From: Clostridia bacterium
GTDB lineage: Bacteria > Bacillota > Clostridia > Oscillospirales > Acutalibacteraceae
Direction: 5' to 3'
DNA length: 64,000 nucleotides
Assembly: GCA_017624675.1 (NCBI GenBank)
Contig: JAGAMO010000001.1
Coordinates: 92,633-156,632, forward strand
Shown one piece after another: positions 44,897-53,452 of this stretch. The notes below the pieces were generated by a model. The model searched no databases. It was not told the origin of the DNA and worked only from the letters and a program-made list of their open reading frames with translations. Every line of letters starts with the position of its first letter. The stretch's first letter is position 1. A program made the translations under genes and the position numbers.

Positions 44897-46444
44897 ATGG
44901 AAATATTTGCATTTGCATTTTATTTCGTTGCTATGCTTAGTGTTGGTTTGTTTTTCTTTTTTAAAGCAAAATCATCTATTAACAGCGAAAAAGAATATTT
45001 TTTAGGTAACCGTTCAATGGGTCCTTGGGTAACGGCAATGAGCGCTCAGGCTTCAGACATGTCCGGTTGGCTTTTAATGGGTTTCCCCGGAAGCATTTTG
45101 GCTTTTGGTATGGGCAAGGTTTGGATTGGTATAGGTCTTGGTCTTGGTACCGCTTTAAACTGGGTAATTGTTGCAAAGCGTCTACGCAGATTTTCACGCG
45201 CCGCTAACGATTCTATTACATTACCTCAATACTTAACAAATCGTTTTGCTTCCTCTAGCCCTATACTTAAAATTGTTTGCGCTGTAATTTTCTTAATCAG
45301 TTTCACTGTTTATGTTTCATCCGCGTTTGTTGCAGGTAAAAACGTTATGTGCGCGGTCATCCCCGGATTACAAGGAAAAGAAATGCTTGCAATGGCAATT
45401 TTTGCGGTAATTATTTTGGTTTACACCTTCCTTGGTGGATATCGTGCTGTTTGTTGGACCGACTTTTTCCAAGGATTATTAATGCTTGTAGCTCTTCTTG
45501 CTGTGCCGATTATCATGGCAACGGGAAACTTTGACCCTTCATTTAGCGGTGCTTTCAAAGAAGGTGTTTCTGCATTTGGAACAAATCCCTTTGCCGCTGA
45601 TTGGAGAGAAATTGTAACCGGTCTTTCTTGGGGTCTTGGATATTTTGGTATGCCTCACATCATAGTTCGTTTTATGTCTATTAAAAAGCCTTCTATGATT
45701 AAAACATCTGCTTCGGTGGCTGTTGTCTGGGTAATCCTTACACTTGGGGCTGCTATTGCAATTGCAATTTTAGGAAGAACCTTCCTTTTAAGCGACGGCA
45801 CTGCACTCGCGGCTTTACTTATTCCCGAAAACGCACAAAACATATTTATAACTGTTGTTCAAGATATGTTCCCAGGTGTAATTGCCGGTCTTTTACTTGC
45901 GGCTATTGTTGCTGCGGCAATGTCTACTGCTGACTCCCAACTTTTAGTTGCATCATCTTCTTTCACAAGTGATATTTACAAACCGCTTATCAGAAAAGAT
46001 AAAGCATCTGAAAAGGAAGTTTTATGGATTGGTAGAATGGTTGTATTGATTTTGTCTGCTGTTGCTTTCATGATTGCTGCTTCTGGTATCAGCAATGCAA
46101 ACAGTTGGGCAAACAGCATTATGAGTATGGTTGAGAATGCTTGGGGTCTCTTTGGTGCTTCATTTGGACCTGTTGTAATACTCTCACTCTTCTGGAAGAG
46201 ATTCAATTATGCAGGTGCTTGTGCAGGTATAGTTGCCGGTGCGGTTGTTGATATTGCTTGGTTGTTGTTGTTCACCAACACAATGATGCCTGCCGTTATC
46301 GCTAACACAGGAATTTATGAGATTCTTCCCGGATTTGTTGTAAATACCATTGTGGCTGTTGCGGTTTCACTTGTCACTAAAGCTCCCTCTAAAGAGGTTG
46401 AGGCAATTTATTTAAGTGCTACCGATTCTTCAATTGATGACTAA
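44897..46444 (+). CDS. putP: Sodium/proline symporter (SSS family, PutP-like)
   Basis: 515 residues, about 13 membrane helices. SAQASDMSGWLLMGFPG and YTFLGGYRAVCWTDFFQG are signatures of PutP-type sodium:solute symporters; sodium-site serines lie in AAMSTADSQLLVASS. Proline is the likely substrate by family resemblance. With pepD, OPT and the PqqD-like gene it makes a peptide and amino-acid uptake block, ended by a strong terminator. Confidence 0.9.
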   Translation: MEIFAFAFYFVAMLSVGLFFFFKAKSSINSEKEYFLGNRSMGPWVTAMSAQASDMSGWLLMGFPGSILAFGMGKVWIGIGLGLGTALNWVIVAKRLRRFSRAANDSITLPQYLTNRFASSSPILKIVCAVIFLISFTVYVSSAFVAGKNVMCAVIPGLQGKEMLAMAIFAVIILVYTFLGGYRAVCWTDFFQGLLMLVALLAVPIIMATGNFDPSFSGAFKEGVSAFGTNPFAADWREIVTGLSWGLGYFGMPHIIVRFMSIKKPSMIKTSASVAVVWVILTLGAAIAIAILGRTFLLSDGTALAALLIPENAQNIFITVVQDMFPGVIAGLLLAAIVAAAMSTADSQLLVASSSFTSDIYKPLIRKDKASEKEVLWIGRMVVLILSAVAFMIAASGISNANSWANSIMSMVENAWGLFGASFGPVVILSLFWKRFNYAGACAGIVAGAVVDIAWLLLFTNTMMPAVIANTGIYEILPGFVVNTIVAVAVSLVTKAPSKEVEAIYLSATDSSIDD

Positions 46445-46450
46445 ATATGT

Positions 46451-46486
46451 AAATCACCTAACTAATTAAAGTTAGGTGATTTTTTT
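46451..46486 (+). terminator. Terminator after putP
   Basis: AAATCACCTAAC (46451-46462), loop TAATTAAA, GTTAGGTGAT (46471-46480) and T to 46486. The last bases touch the 3' end of the convergent DUF378 gene. Confidence 0.9.
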
Positions 46487-46688
46487 AATCGTCCATTACT
46501 GCATTATTTCTAAATAATAGGGAAATGCACCATACACCTGCTAAGGCTATGACTGTGTAAACAATTCGGCTGATAATGGCTGTGGGTCCGCCAAAAGCCC
46601 AGGCAACAAGGTCAAATTCAAAAAGACCTACAAGACCCCAGTTGAGACAACCGATAATGCTTAAAATCAAGCAAATTCTATCAAACAT
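46485..46688 (-). CDS. DUF378 membrane protein
   Basis: 67 residues with two hydrophobic helices. CLNWGLVGLFEFDLVAWAFG and RIVYTVIALAGVWCISLLF are the hallmark of DUF378 proteins, widespread small inner-membrane proteins without known function. GAGTGAGAAAAGT provides its ribosome site. Confidence 0.88.
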   Translation of the reverse strand: MFDRICLILSIIGCLNWGLVGLFEFDLVAWAFGGPTAIISRIVYTVIALAGVWCISLLFRNNAVMDD

Positions 46689-46760
46689 ACTTTTCTCACT
46701 CCTTTAAAGTTTAGAGTACGCTTATATTATTTATGGAAAATTTAAAAATATACAAAAAAA

Positions 46761-46782
46761 CAGCACCCGAATTTGGGTGCTG
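46761..46782 (-). terminator. Terminator after dapB
   Basis: Arms CAGCACCC (46761-46768) and GGGTGCTG (46775-46782); on the - strand the stem is followed by seven T. Confidence 0.88.
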
Positions 46783-46788
46783 AAAATT

Positions 46789-47544
46789 TTATTCAAAATT
46801 CATTATTGAATTCATATCATACATACCGGCTTTTTTACCGAAAACAAATTTTGCGGCTTTAACCGAGCCTACTGCAAAAACCTCTTTCGAAGCAGCCGAA
46901 TGAGAAATTGTAATTGTTTCATCGTGACCTGCAAAAATAACATCGTGCTCGCCAACAATTGTTCCACCTCTGATAGAGTGAATTCCTATCTCGTTATTTG
47001 AACGCTTCTGGCGTTTTGAGTGGCGGTCATATTCGTATACCTTTTGATTATCAAAACAGCTGTTAACGGCATTTGCAAGCATTATAGCGGTGCCCGAAGG
47101 AGCGTCAATTTTTGAATTGTGATGTTTTTCAATAATTTCAATGTCAAAACCGTTTCCTAAAATGGAAGCCGCTTTTTTTGCAAGACTGCAAATTAAGTTA
47201 ACGCCTAAAGACATATTAAACGTGAAGAAAACAGGTATGCTTTTTGATGCATTATTTATTTGCTCAATTTGAGCTTGGCTATAACCTGTGGTTGCAAGAA
47301 CAACGGGGGTGTTATTTGTAACAGCATAATTTAAAATATCGTCAAGTAAAGCGGGGTTTGAAAAATCAATAATAACATCAGCTTCGCAATTTACTTTTGA
47401 AAAAGAATCAAAAATAGGGAAGTATTGACCGATGTTAACCTTATCAATACCTGCTACAACCTGAATTTCACCGTCTTCTTTACAAGCGTTTGCGACAAAT
47501 CCGCCCATTTTACCACTGGCTCCGCAAATTATTGCTTTAATCAT
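46789..47544 (-). CDS. dapB: 4-hydroxy-tetrahydrodipicolinate reductase
   Basis: 251 residues, NAD(P)H-dependent step of lysine and diaminopimelate synthesis. GASGKMGGFV at the N-terminus and the catalytic EIIEKHHNSKIDAPSGTA motif are clear. It follows asd but is separated from it by a terminator-like hairpin; dapA, the enzyme between asd and dapB in the pathway, is not nearby. Confidence 0.95.
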   Translation of the reverse strand: MIKAIICGASGKMGGFVANACKEDGEIQVVAGIDKVNIGQYFPIFDSFSKVNCEADVIIDFSNPALLDDILNYAVTNNTPVVLATTGYSQAQIEQINNASKSIPVFFTFNMSLGVNLICSLAKKAASILGNGFDIEIIEKHHNSKIDAPSGTAIMLANAVNSCFDNQKVYEYDRHSKRQKRSNNEIGIHSIRGGTIVGEHDVIFAGHDETITISHSAASKEVFAVGSVKAAKFVFGKKAGMYDMNSIMNFE

Positions 47545-47564
47545 AATTACACTTCCTTTGAAAA

Positions 47565-47586
47565 ACGGCAGAAATTAATCTGCCGT
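47565..47586 (-). terminator. Hairpin between asd and dapB
   Basis: ACGGCAGA (47565-47572) and TCTGCCGT (47579-47586). On the - strand it is followed by TTTTTC, so it can end the asd transcript or lower dapB expression. Confidence 0.65.
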
Positions 47587-47591
47587 AAATT

Positions 47592-48674
47592 TTAGTCCAT
47601 ATATCCTTTAGCGCAAAGTAACTCAGCCAAAAGAACCGCACCGCCTGCGGCACCTCTTAAGGTATTGTGAGAAACACAAACGAATTTGTAATCATATTGT
47701 GTGTCTTCTCTGAGACGGCCTACTGAAACAGCCATACCGTTTTCTAATGTGCGGCAAAGCTTGGTTTGGGGCATATCATCTTCGGTATAGTAGTTGAGGA
47801 ACTGCTTGGGAGCGTTGGGTAACTCTAATGACTGAGGTTCGCCTGCAAAGTTCTTCCAAATATCTAAAATTTCATCCTTAGAGGGCTTGTTTTTAAAAGT
47901 CACATATACAGCGGCTAAATGACCGTCAGAAACGGGAACACGGATACACTGTGCGGTAAATTTGGGAGAATCGGCAAGTTTAATTTCGTCGTCTTTAACT
48001 TCACCCCAAATTTTAAGAGGCTCTTTTTCACTTTTTTCTTCTTCGCCGCCGATGTAGGGAATTACATTATCAACAATCTCAGGCCAACGGTCAAAGGTTT
48101 TACCAGCACCGGAAATTGCCTGATATGTACAAACAAGAACCTTATCAATTCCAAACTTTTCATCTAAGGGATATAAAGCGGGAACATAAGACTGCAAAGA
48201 ACAGTTAGACTTAACAGCGATAAAGCCTTTCTTTGTGCCAAGACGCTTTTTCTGAGCCTCGATAACCTCAGCGTGCTGAGGGTTAATTTCGGGGATAATC
48301 ATAGGAACATCTGCTGTAAATCTGTGAGCAGAGTTGTTAGAAATTACAGGGCACTCTTTTTTAGCATATTTTTCTTCAAGAGCCTTGATTTCATCCTTTT
48401 TCATATTAACAGCGCAGAAAACAAAATCGACCTTAGAAACAATTTCGTCAATATCCTTTTCAGCGTCAAAAATTACCATATCCCTTAAGTTTTGGGGGAT
48501 TTCCTCGGTCATAGCCCATCTGCCGCTCACTGCAGTTTCAAAGGTTTTACCTGCAGAAGATGCACTTGCAGCCAAAGCGGTTACATTAAACCAAGGGTGG
48601 TTTGCAAGTAAGAGAGAAAATCTCTGACCTACCATACCGGTAGCGCCGATAATACCTACATTGTATTTTTTCAT
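47592..48674 (-). CDS. asd: Aspartate-semialdehyde dehydrogenase
   Basis: 360 residues, reduces aspartyl phosphate at the branch to lysine, methionine and threonine. NADP motif IIGATGMVGQRF and catalytic cysteine in VKSNCSLQ. The length and the SNCSLQ context resemble the archaeal/fungal-type enzyme more than the classical E. coli type, a form also found in some Clostridia. Its own promoter is visible upstream. Confidence 0.94.
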   Translation of the reverse strand: MKKYNVGIIGATGMVGQRFSLLLANHPWFNVTALAASASSAGKTFETAVSGRWAMTEEIPQNLRDMVIFDAEKDIDEIVSKVDFVFCAVNMKKDEIKALEEKYAKKECPVISNNSAHRFTADVPMIIPEINPQHAEVIEAQKKRLGTKKGFIAVKSNCSLQSYVPALYPLDEKFGIDKVLVCTYQAISGAGKTFDRWPEIVDNVIPYIGGEEEKSEKEPLKIWGEVKDDEIKLADSPKFTAQCIRVPVSDGHLAAVYVTFKNKPSKDEILDIWKNFAGEPQSLELPNAPKQFLNYYTEDDMPQTKLCRTLENGMAVSVGRLREDTQYDYKFVCVSHNTLRGAAGGAVLLAELLCAKGYMD

Positions 48675-48736
48675 TAAAAATCATCCTTTCGGGGAAAATA
48701 AACTTGATTTTTAGTCCCATATAAATATAATATATT

Positions 48737-48765
48737 ATGATACCATTACTACTTTAGTTTGTCAA
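48737..48765 (-). promoter_or_regulatory. Sigma-A promoter for asd-dapB
   Basis: On the - strand TTGACA (48765-48760) and TATCAT (48742-48737), 17-base spacer. The roughly 55-base leader shows no lysine riboswitch. Confidence 0.75.
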
Positions 48766-48815
48766 ACAATTTTATGTAGAAAAATACTATAAAATGCCGG
48801 AAGATTTTGGTGAAA

Positions 48816-49838
48816 ATGAAAACAAGTGATTTTTATTATGATTTGCCTGAGGAATTAATTGCTCAGACCCCCTTAGAAAAACGCGATAATTCAAGACTGC
48901 TTAATCTAGACCGCCAAAGCGGAGAAATTGAACATAAGAATTTTTTTGATATCAAATCTTATCTTAAAAAGGGCGACTGCTTAGTTCTTAACAATACAAG
49001 GGTTTTACCCGCGCGAATTTTTGGTCTTCGTACCGATACTGGCTCGGTTGTTGAGTTTTTGCTTTTAAAACAAAAGGATACCGATGTTTGGGAGTGTCTT
49101 GCAGGACCTGGTAAAAAGGCTAAAATAGGGAAGTTTTTTAAGTTTTCCGATAAACTTTCTTGCGAGGTTATAGATATTACTGAAGAGGGTAACCGCATTG
49201 TGAAATTTATTCACGATGGTGAGTTTTACGCGGTACTCAGTGAAATCGGTCAAATGCCTTTGCCACCTTATATCAAGGAAAAACTTAAGGATAACGAGCG
49301 TTATCAAACGGTATATTCTAAAGAGACAGGCTCAGCCGCCGCACCCACAGCGGGACTTCATTTTACCGAAGAATTATTAGATGAATTAAGAGCAAAAGGC
49401 GTTAAAATTGCATTTATAACACTTCATGTGGGGCTTGGAACATTCAGACCTGTCAAGGTTGATGATGTTAAAAACCACAAAATGCATACTGAGGAGTATT
49501 TTGTAACCAAAGAAGCTGCTGATATTATTAATACAACTAAAGAAAATGGTGGCCGTGTGATTTGTGTTGGAACAACCGCTTGCAGAACTGTTGAAAGCGT
49601 TGCTAAAAAATACGGCAAAATGGTCGAGTGTTCGGGTGATACCGATATTTTTATTTACCCTGGCTTTGAATTTAAGGTGATGGACGGACTTATTACTAAT
49701 TTTCATTTGCCCGAAAGCACACTCATTATGCTTGTTTCTGCCTTTGCGGGTTACGAAAATGTTATGAACGCATACAAAATTGCCGTTAGGGAGAGATACC
49801 GTTTCTTTAGTTTTGGCGATGCAATGATAATATTATAA
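48816..49838 (+). CDS. queA: S-adenosylmethionine:tRNA ribosyltransferase-isomerase
   Basis: About 340 residues; makes epoxyqueuosine in tRNA wobble position 34. Family segments [32 protein letters not shown] and [10 protein letters not shown] are present. ATG 48816 gives the usual MK-TSDF start; GTG 48810 is better spaced from GGAAG and cannot be excluded. First of a queuosine-related group with tgt. Confidence 0.95.
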   Translation: MKTSDFYYDLPEELIAQTPLEKRDNSRLLNLDRQSGEIEHKNFFDIKSYLKKGDCLVLNNTRVLPARIFGLRTDTGSVVEFLLLKQKDTDVWECLAGPGKKAKIGKFFKFSDKLSCEVIDITEEGNRIVKFIHDGEFYAVLSEIGQMPLPPYIKEKLKDNERYQTVYSKETGSAAAPTAGLHFTEELLDELRAKGVKIAFITLHVGLGTFRPVKVDDVKNHKMHTEEYFVTKEAADIINTTKENGGRVICVGTTACRTVESVAKKYGKMVECSGDTDIFIYPGFEFKVMDGLITNFHLPESTLIMLVSAFAGYENVMNAYKIAVRERYRFFSFGDAMIIL

Positions 49839-49847
49839 GGTTGAAAT

Positions 49848-50498
49848 ATGTATAAATACATTTTATTCGATTTAGACGGAACGCTGACCAACCCTGAAAT
49901 TGGCATTACTAATGGTATTATGTATGCCTTAAATAAATTTGGAATTGAGGTAAGCGACCGCAAGGAACTACACTGTTTCATCGGTCCTCCGCTAGTTGAT
50001 GCTTTTATGAAATATTACGGTTTTTCTGAAAGCAATGCAAAACAGGCAGTGGCATATTACCGTGAATTTTTCAGAGAAACGGGTATATATGAAAACCGTG
50101 TTTTTGATGGTATTGACGAGTTGCTTAAAAATCTTAAAAAAGAGGGTAAAAACTTGATTTTAGCCACCTCTAAGCCGCAGGAATTTGCTGAGATAGTGTT
50201 AAATTATTTTGACCTTTCAAAGTATTTTGACTGTGTGGTTGGCGCTACATTTGACGGCTCACTTAACTATAAAGTCGATATTATTAAAGTGGCTCTTGAG
50301 CGTGGAAATGTAAATGATATTAAAAACGCTGTTATGATAGGCGACCGCTATCACGACATTGAGGGCGCTAAACAAAATAATCTTAAATCTATTGGTGTTT
50401 TGTACGGCTTTGGAGACCGCGAGGAGTTAGAACAAGCGGGTGCCGATTATATTGCCGAAACACCGCACCAATTACTTGAAATTTTAATTAAAAATTAG
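49848..50498 (+). CDS. HAD hydrolase, phosphoglycolate phosphatase-like
   Basis: 216 residues. Nucleophile motif LFDLDGTLTNPE, threonine motif LATSKPQ, lysine and aspartate motif VMIGDRYHDIEGAKQN, with a helical cap between. The gph/PpaX-like group acts on small phosphates; substrate not determined. Sits between queA and tgt, 9 bases from each. Confidence 0.85.
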   Translation: MYKYILFDLDGTLTNPEIGITNGIMYALNKFGIEVSDRKELHCFIGPPLVDAFMKYYGFSESNAKQAVAYYREFFRETGIYENRVFDGIDELLKNLKKEGKNLILATSKPQEFAEIVLNYFDLSKYFDCVVGATFDGSLNYKVDIIKVALERGNVNDIKNAVMIGDRYHDIEGAKQNNLKSIGVLYGFGDREELEQAGADYIAETPHQLLEILIKN

Positions 50499-50506
50499 GA
50501 GATAAA

Positions 50507-51637
50507 ATGTTTAAAGTTTTAAAACAAGAGGGAAGTGCCCGAAGAGGCGAATTTGCAACTAACAGAGGTACAGTTCAAACTCCCGCATTTATGAATGTTG
50601 CCACTGCGGCGGCTATAAAAGGCGGTCTTTCTGCCGAGGATTTGAAAACCGTTAACTGTCAGGTTATGCTTTCAAACACCTATCATTTGCATTTAAGACC
50701 CTCGGACACTGTTATTAAAGACTGTGGTGGATTACACAAATTTACCACTTGGGACGGACCAATTTTAACCGACAGCGGCGGTTTTCAGGTGTTTTCTTTG
50801 TCGAGCCTTAGAAAAATCGCCGAAGAGGGCGTAACTTTCCAAAGCCATATTGACGGTAAAAAGATTTTTATGGGACCCGAGGAAAGTATGCAAATACAGT
50901 CAAACCTTGGCTCTACTATTGCTATGGCTTTTGACGAATGTGTTGAAAACCCCGCCGAATATGCTTATTCAAAGGCTTCTTGTGATAGAACAACCCGTTG
51001 GCTTAAGCGTTGTCAGGCAAAGATGAAAGAACTTAATATGCGTGACGATACCGTTAACCCTGAACAACTTTTATTCGGTATAAATCAAGGTTGCACTTAC
51101 AAAGATTTGCGAATTAACCATATGAAAGAAATTGCAGATTTAAATCTTGACGGATATGCTATCGGCGGTTTGGCGGTTGGTGAGCCGGCAGAGGTTATGT
51201 ATGAGATAATCGAAAATGTAACCCCGCATATGCCGACCGATAAAATCCGTTATTTAATGGGTGTTGGAACACCTGTAAATATCTTGAATGCGGTTGAGCG
51301 TGGCGTTGATTTGTTCGACTGTGTAATGCCTTCAAGAAATGCCCGACACGGACATTTATTTACTACAAAAGGTATAATTAATATTAACAACCATAAGTAT
51401 GAGCGAGACATGACTCCTATCGACGAAAACTGCGATTGTCCCGTTTGTAGACAGTACAGCAAGGCTTATATCAGACATCTTTTAAAGGCTAAAGAAATGC
51501 TTTCGCAAAGACTTCTTGTAATGCATAATTTATGGTTTTACAATAAGCTTATGGAGGATATCAGAAAGGCTCTTGACGAGGGCAGATTTGCTGAATTTAA
51601 GAAAGAAAAAGAAGAAATTTACGGCAAGAGAATTTAA
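50507..51637 (+). CDS. tgt: Queuine tRNA-ribosyltransferase
   Basis: 376 residues; swaps guanine 34 of tRNA for preQ1. TWDGPILTDSGGFQVFSL carries the base-contacting aspartate, DCVMPSRNARHG the nucleophile region, and CDCPVCRQY with a later histidine binds zinc. Order queA-(HAD)-tgt-yajC is common in Bacillota. Confidence 0.96.
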   Translation: MFKVLKQEGSARRGEFATNRGTVQTPAFMNVATAAAIKGGLSAEDLKTVNCQVMLSNTYHLHLRPSDTVIKDCGGLHKFTTWDGPILTDSGGFQVFSLSSLRKIAEEGVTFQSHIDGKKIFMGPEESMQIQSNLGSTIAMAFDECVENPAEYAYSKASCDRTTRWLKRCQAKMKELNMRDDTVNPEQLLFGINQGCTYKDLRINHMKEIADLNLDGYAIGGLAVGEPAEVMYEIIENVTPHMPTDKIRYLMGVGTPVNILNAVERGVDLFDCVMPSRNARHGHLFTTKGIININNHKYERDMTPIDENCDCPVCRQYSKAYIRHLLKAKEMLSQRLLVMHNLWFYNKLMEDIRKALDEGRFAEFKKEKEEIYGKRI

Positions 51638-51649
51638 TTTATATTTTAC

Positions 51650-51678
51650 TTGCAAAATACTTCAGTTTGGGGTATAAT
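51650..51678 (+). promoter_or_regulatory. Sigma-A promoter for yajC
   Basis: TTGCAA (51650-51655) and TATAAT (51673-51678), 17-base spacer, just after tgt and 30 bases before ATG. Confidence 0.85.
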
Positions 51679-51707
51679 CTTATTTAGTAATTTTTGGAGG
51701 ATTCATT

Positions 51708-52052
51708 ATGTTAGATTTAAACGCTAATTTATTAGCAAAACAGGCAGAAGCTACTCAAGGTGGCATCGGTGGTTTCTTACCCATCATTGTTATTTATGGA
51801 CTTTTGTTCTTTGCTTTATGGTTCTTTATGATCCGTCCTCAGAAGAAAAAGCAAAAAGAAGAGCAAAAAATGCGTGAAAATTTACAGGTTGGCGATGAAA
51901 TCGTTACCATCGGCGGTATTTACGGCAGAGTAATCTCTTTAAAAGAGGATACCATTGTTATTGAGTCTCAAAGTGACCACAGCAAAATCACAATTGCTCG
52001 TTGGGCATTGCAGTCTAACTTAACCGTTCACGACGACGCTCCCATTAAATAA
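51708..52052 (+). CDS. yajC: Preprotein translocase subunit YajC
   Basis: 114 residues, one N-terminal membrane helix (about 21-44), then the family segment FMIRPQKKKQKEEQKMRENLQVGDEIVTIGGIYG. Accessory to the SecDF part of the Sec machinery; secDF itself is not present here. TGGAGG is its ribosome site. Confidence 0.94.
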   Translation: MLDLNANLLAKQAEATQGGIGGFLPIIVIYGLLFFALWFFMIRPQKKKQKEEQKMRENLQVGDEIVTIGGIYGRVISLKEDTIVIESQSDHSKITIARWALQSNLTVHDDAPIK

Positions 52053-52069
52053 GCTAGTACTAAAAAATA

Positions 52070-52107
52070 AACCTCTCGCATACCTTTTGGTATGTGGGAG
52101 GTTTTAA
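52070..52107 (+). terminator. Terminator after yajC that overlaps the next ribosome site
   Basis: Fifteen paired positions: 52070-52084 with 52089-52103, loop TTTT, two G-U wobbles, then T and AA. The 3' arm contains GGGAGG, the ribosome site of the gene starting at 52110. Confidence 0.8.
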
Positions 52108-52109
52108 TT

Positions 52110-52496
52110 ATGGAAAATAAAAAAATTAATTATATAAACATTTTAATGGCGTTATTAGTACAAGTTGGTATAACTCTTCTTGCAGTTTCTCTTTTTTCAA
52201 TTACTATGAATTTAATGGATATTGACTATAAATATTCTCCTGTATTTGGCAGCGTTGCCGTGGCTTTGGGGGCATTTGCTAATGCTTACTTTTTATCACG
52301 CAAAAAGAAAAGCAAGGGATATGCTTTAGGCGGCGCAGTAGGACTTATAACCTTTATAATCATTACACTTATCGGTCTTATTATTAATGATGGTGGTATG
52401 ACGGTTAACACAATATTTCATTTGATAATTATTATGTTGTCATCCCTAACGGGCGGTATTTTAGGTGTCAACAAAAAGTCAAAAAAATATGTTTAA
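52110..52496 (+). CDS. TIGR04086-type four-helix membrane protein
   Basis: 128 residues with four hydrophobic helices (about 8-35, 40-60, 68-90, 99-120) and a basic loop RKKKSKGY. ATG 52110 is used because GGGAGG (52096-52101) precedes it. Composition and length match the TIGR04086 family of Clostridia, function unknown, frequently next to yajC. Its end overlaps rsmA on the other strand by four bases. Confidence 0.8.
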   Translation: MENKKINYINILMALLVQVGITLLAVSLFSITMNLMDIDYKYSPVFGSVAVALGAFANAYFLSRKKKSKGYALGGAVGLITFIIITLIGLIINDGGMTVNTIFHLIIIMLSSLTGGILGVNKKSKKYV

Positions 52497-53338
52497 ATTC
52501 TCTCTGATATTTGTGCCAACTGTTCCATTGTCAGTTCTTCACCGCGCACGGTTTCTTTAATAGAAAGTTCTGATAAAACAGTTCTTAATTTATCTTTGGG
52601 AATATTTAAAGTACTGCTTACAGTATTTAAAAGTGTTTTTCTGCGTTGTGCGAAAGCGGATTTCACAAACTTGAAAAACTTTTCTTCATTTGCCACGGTA
52701 ATAGGTGGATTTTCTCTGATATTCAGCTTAATTACTGCCGAATCAACATTCGGAGGCGGCATAAATGAACTACGGTCTACCTCAAATAAAATTTCTTTTT
52801 CGGCATAGTAGGTAACTGCAACTGTAACGGCACCGGCATTTCTTGAACCCACCTCGGCACAAAGCCTTTCGGCGGCTTCCTTTTGCACCATGACTGTTAT
52901 AGATGTAATAGGTAAACACTTTTCAAGAAGCATCATAATTATAGGGGAAGTTATATAATAGGGAAGATTTGCGCAAACGCTGACACTTTCGCAGTCGGCA
53001 AAATGCTCTTTTATAATTTCTTCTAAATCAAGCTTCATAGCATCGCCGAAAATAACCTCTACGTTGTCCAAATCTCCAAGAGTTTTGGGCAATATTTTTT
53101 TAAGTCTTTCGTCAAGCTCAATGGCTACAACTTTCTTTGCAACCTTCGAAAGCTCACGGGTCAAAACGCCAACACCGGGGCCTATTTCTAATACACCTGT
53201 ATTTTTATCAGCAGAGTTTTCTGCCATTGCAGGACAAACTGTAGGGTCAATTAGAAAGTTTTGTCCAAGACTCTTTTTAAAAGAAAATCCCTCTTTGCTA
53301 AGGAGTGATTTTAAAGTGTTAATATCAGCTAAATTCAT
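52493..53338 (-). CDS. rsmA: 16S rRNA (A1518/A1519) dimethyltransferase
   Basis: 281 residues, also called KsgA. SAM site LEIGPGVGVLTREL, the GQNFLIDPTV N-terminus and the target-base motif NLPYYITSPII are all present. Dimethylates two adjacent adenines in the 16S 3' hairpin. It has its own promoter. Confidence 0.97.
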   Translation of the reverse strand: MNLADINTLKSLLSKEGFSFKKSLGQNFLIDPTVCPAMAENSADKNTGVLEIGPGVGVLTRELSKVAKKVVAIELDERLKKILPKTLGDLDNVEVIFGDAMKLDLEEIIKEHFADCESVSVCANLPYYITSPIIMMLLEKCLPITSITVMVQKEAAERLCAEVGSRNAGAVTVAVTYYAEKEILFEVDRSSFMPPPNVDSAVIKLNIRENPPITVANEEKFFKFVKSAFAQRRKTLLNTVSSTLNIPKDKLRTVLSELSIKETVRGEELTMEQLAQISERI

Positions 53339-53366
53339 AATTTTCTCCTAACTTTAAATCACTAAC

Positions 53367-53395
53367 ATTATAAATCAAATCTTGAGTTTTTTCAA
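53367..53395 (-). promoter_or_regulatory. Sigma-A promoter for rsmA
   Basis: On the - strand TTGAAA (53395-53390) and TATAAT (53372-53367), 17-base spacer, 29 bases from the start. Confidence 0.75.
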
Positions 53396-53419
53396 TTAAA
53401 ATTTAAAGTATATAAAAAA

Positions 53420-53447
53420 CACCTCGGTTTAAAATAAGACTGAGGTG
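53420..53447 (+). promoter_or_regulatory. Hairpin covering the spoVAD ribosome site
   Basis: CACCTCGGT (53420-53428) can pair over nine positions (one G-U) with ACTGAGGTG (53439-53447), which holds the GAGGTG ribosome site five bases before ATG 53453. Confidence 0.55.
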
Positions 53448-53452
53448 ATTTT

